Assembly: GCA_022578965.1 (NCBI GenBank)
Contig: MU400566.1
Location: 62,001 to 126,000 of the forward strand
DNA length: 64,000 bases
Direction: 5' to 3'
Source: Xylaria sp. FL1777
Lineage: Eukaryota > Ascomycota > Sordariomycetes > Xylariales > Xylariaceae
Below, piece after piece: positions 63,406 through 64,000 of this stretch. The notes beneath the pieces are model-generated. The model made no database searches, was not told the origin of the DNA, and saw only the letters and a program-made list of their open reading frames with translations. Numbering within the stretch: the stretch's first letter is position 1; the number at the start of each line of letters is the position of its first letter. The position numbers and the translations under genes were made by a program.

Positions 63406-64000
63406 TGTTCTCCCCTTTTGATGTGGTGTTTGCGTTTACTTGTTGCAAAGGTGTGACGATGGTGGGCAAATGGGATGGAGTGGGTAAGGAGACGCGTGAT
63501 GGAGAAGTTAAGACGCGCCCCGATGATGTCTGAAATGGCGTTAATTGATTCCTTCCTTCCTCTAAATTAGATGCCTAATACTTAGGTACAAGTCGTCATT
63601 AGGCCCATCGTTGAGACTAGGGGACTCGGGTCAGGTATTGATAGTGGGGGTACCTAGATAGGTACCTACTCGTCACTAACAAGCGGCTGAGTGCAGTCAG
63701 ATACATTATTAGTCAGATTACACAAGAAACTGTGATAGAGACTCGGGATCTGTTCAATTCCTCTTCACTAAATAGGTACATATACATACTTTCCAGTATA
63801 CACTGGTGATTAATTCAATTTCTCGTTCTCGTATCCAGGTGCAGGATTGAGACATGTTGAAGATTATCACGTGGTGGTCTCGGCTTTTGCTAGAATCTAC
63901 TAGAGACAGTCTACCGGTACTAAATAGCACCTACTAGTCTGCAGTCCCCCGGGAAATGACGCTCTCTTAGCGAATTCAGTGTAATCAAACCTCGGCAAGT
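63406..64000. promoter_or_regulatory. RPA2 promoter region
   Basis: The upstream region of RPA2 to the window edge. It contains the ACGCGT box listed separately, an ACGCGCC near-match at about 63512-63518, and GGTACCTA-type tracts at 63645-63670. No other gene enters from the right. Confidence 0.55.
63492..63497. promoter_or_regulatory. MluI cell-cycle box (MCB) upstream of RPA2
   Basis: A perfect ACGCGT lies 87 bp upstream of the RPA2 start, with ACGCGCC about 20 bp closer. In yeasts the Swi6-containing MBF complex binds ACGCGT to switch on replication genes, including RPA genes, at G1/S. Use in this fungus is inferred. Confidence 0.6.

Overview
The window is a 64 kb piece of a filamentous ascomycete (Pezizomycotina) chromosome, most likely a Sordariomycete. 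The evidence is short GT-AG introns (about 50-170 nt) with CTAAC/CTGAC branch points, protein sequences that read as typical Pezizomycotina orthologues, and a fungal-only glycosyltransferase. I see no virus, CRISPR array, secondary-metabolite cluster, rRNA or tRNA. Almost every gene is a conserved housekeeping gene. I modelled 17 protein genes and 47 introns by hand, using reading phase, splice sites and conserved motifs.

Layout, left to right: 3' part of SEC1 (+); an eIF4E-binding 4E-T-like protein (-); URB1/NPA1 (-) divergent from DIM1/DIB1 (+); TAO3/Furry (-); about 5 kb of gene-free DNA; NADPH-cytochrome P450 reductase (+); about 4.6 kb without a recognisable gene, ending in a long pyrimidine-rich leader; a two-RRM RBMS/MSSP-like protein (+); RIO2 (-) divergent from RPN1 (+); DBP10 (-, 13 exons) divergent from a DNAJC8/Spf31-like J protein (+); SYO1 (-) divergent from a fungal glycosyltransferase 2 (+); a DUF202 membrane protein (-); a 359-bp MITE with 108-bp terminal inverted repeats; isopentenyl-diphosphate isomerase (+); a GNAT acetyltransferase (+); and RPA2 (-).

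Functional themes: four genes act in ribosome biogenesis (URB1, RIO2, DBP10, SYO1) and two are spliceosome-associated (DIM1, DNAJC8-like). IDI1 and cytochrome P450 reductase both feed sterol/isoprenoid synthesis. SEC1 and TAO3 act in secretion and polarity, RPN1 in the proteasome and RPA2 in DNA replication. These are separate eukaryotic genes, not operons; the only plausible co-regulation is through short shared divergent promoters.

The most unusual signals are not new genes. They are the TA-flanked MITE; two places in DBP10 where the conserved reading frame cannot be joined through a GT donor; a GC-AG intron; frequent AAG 3' splice sites; two frame-preserving stop-free introns; and a 10-bp palindrome (TACCTAGGTA) repeated at least ten times, only between genes. 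I found no convincing previously undescribed multi-gene system.
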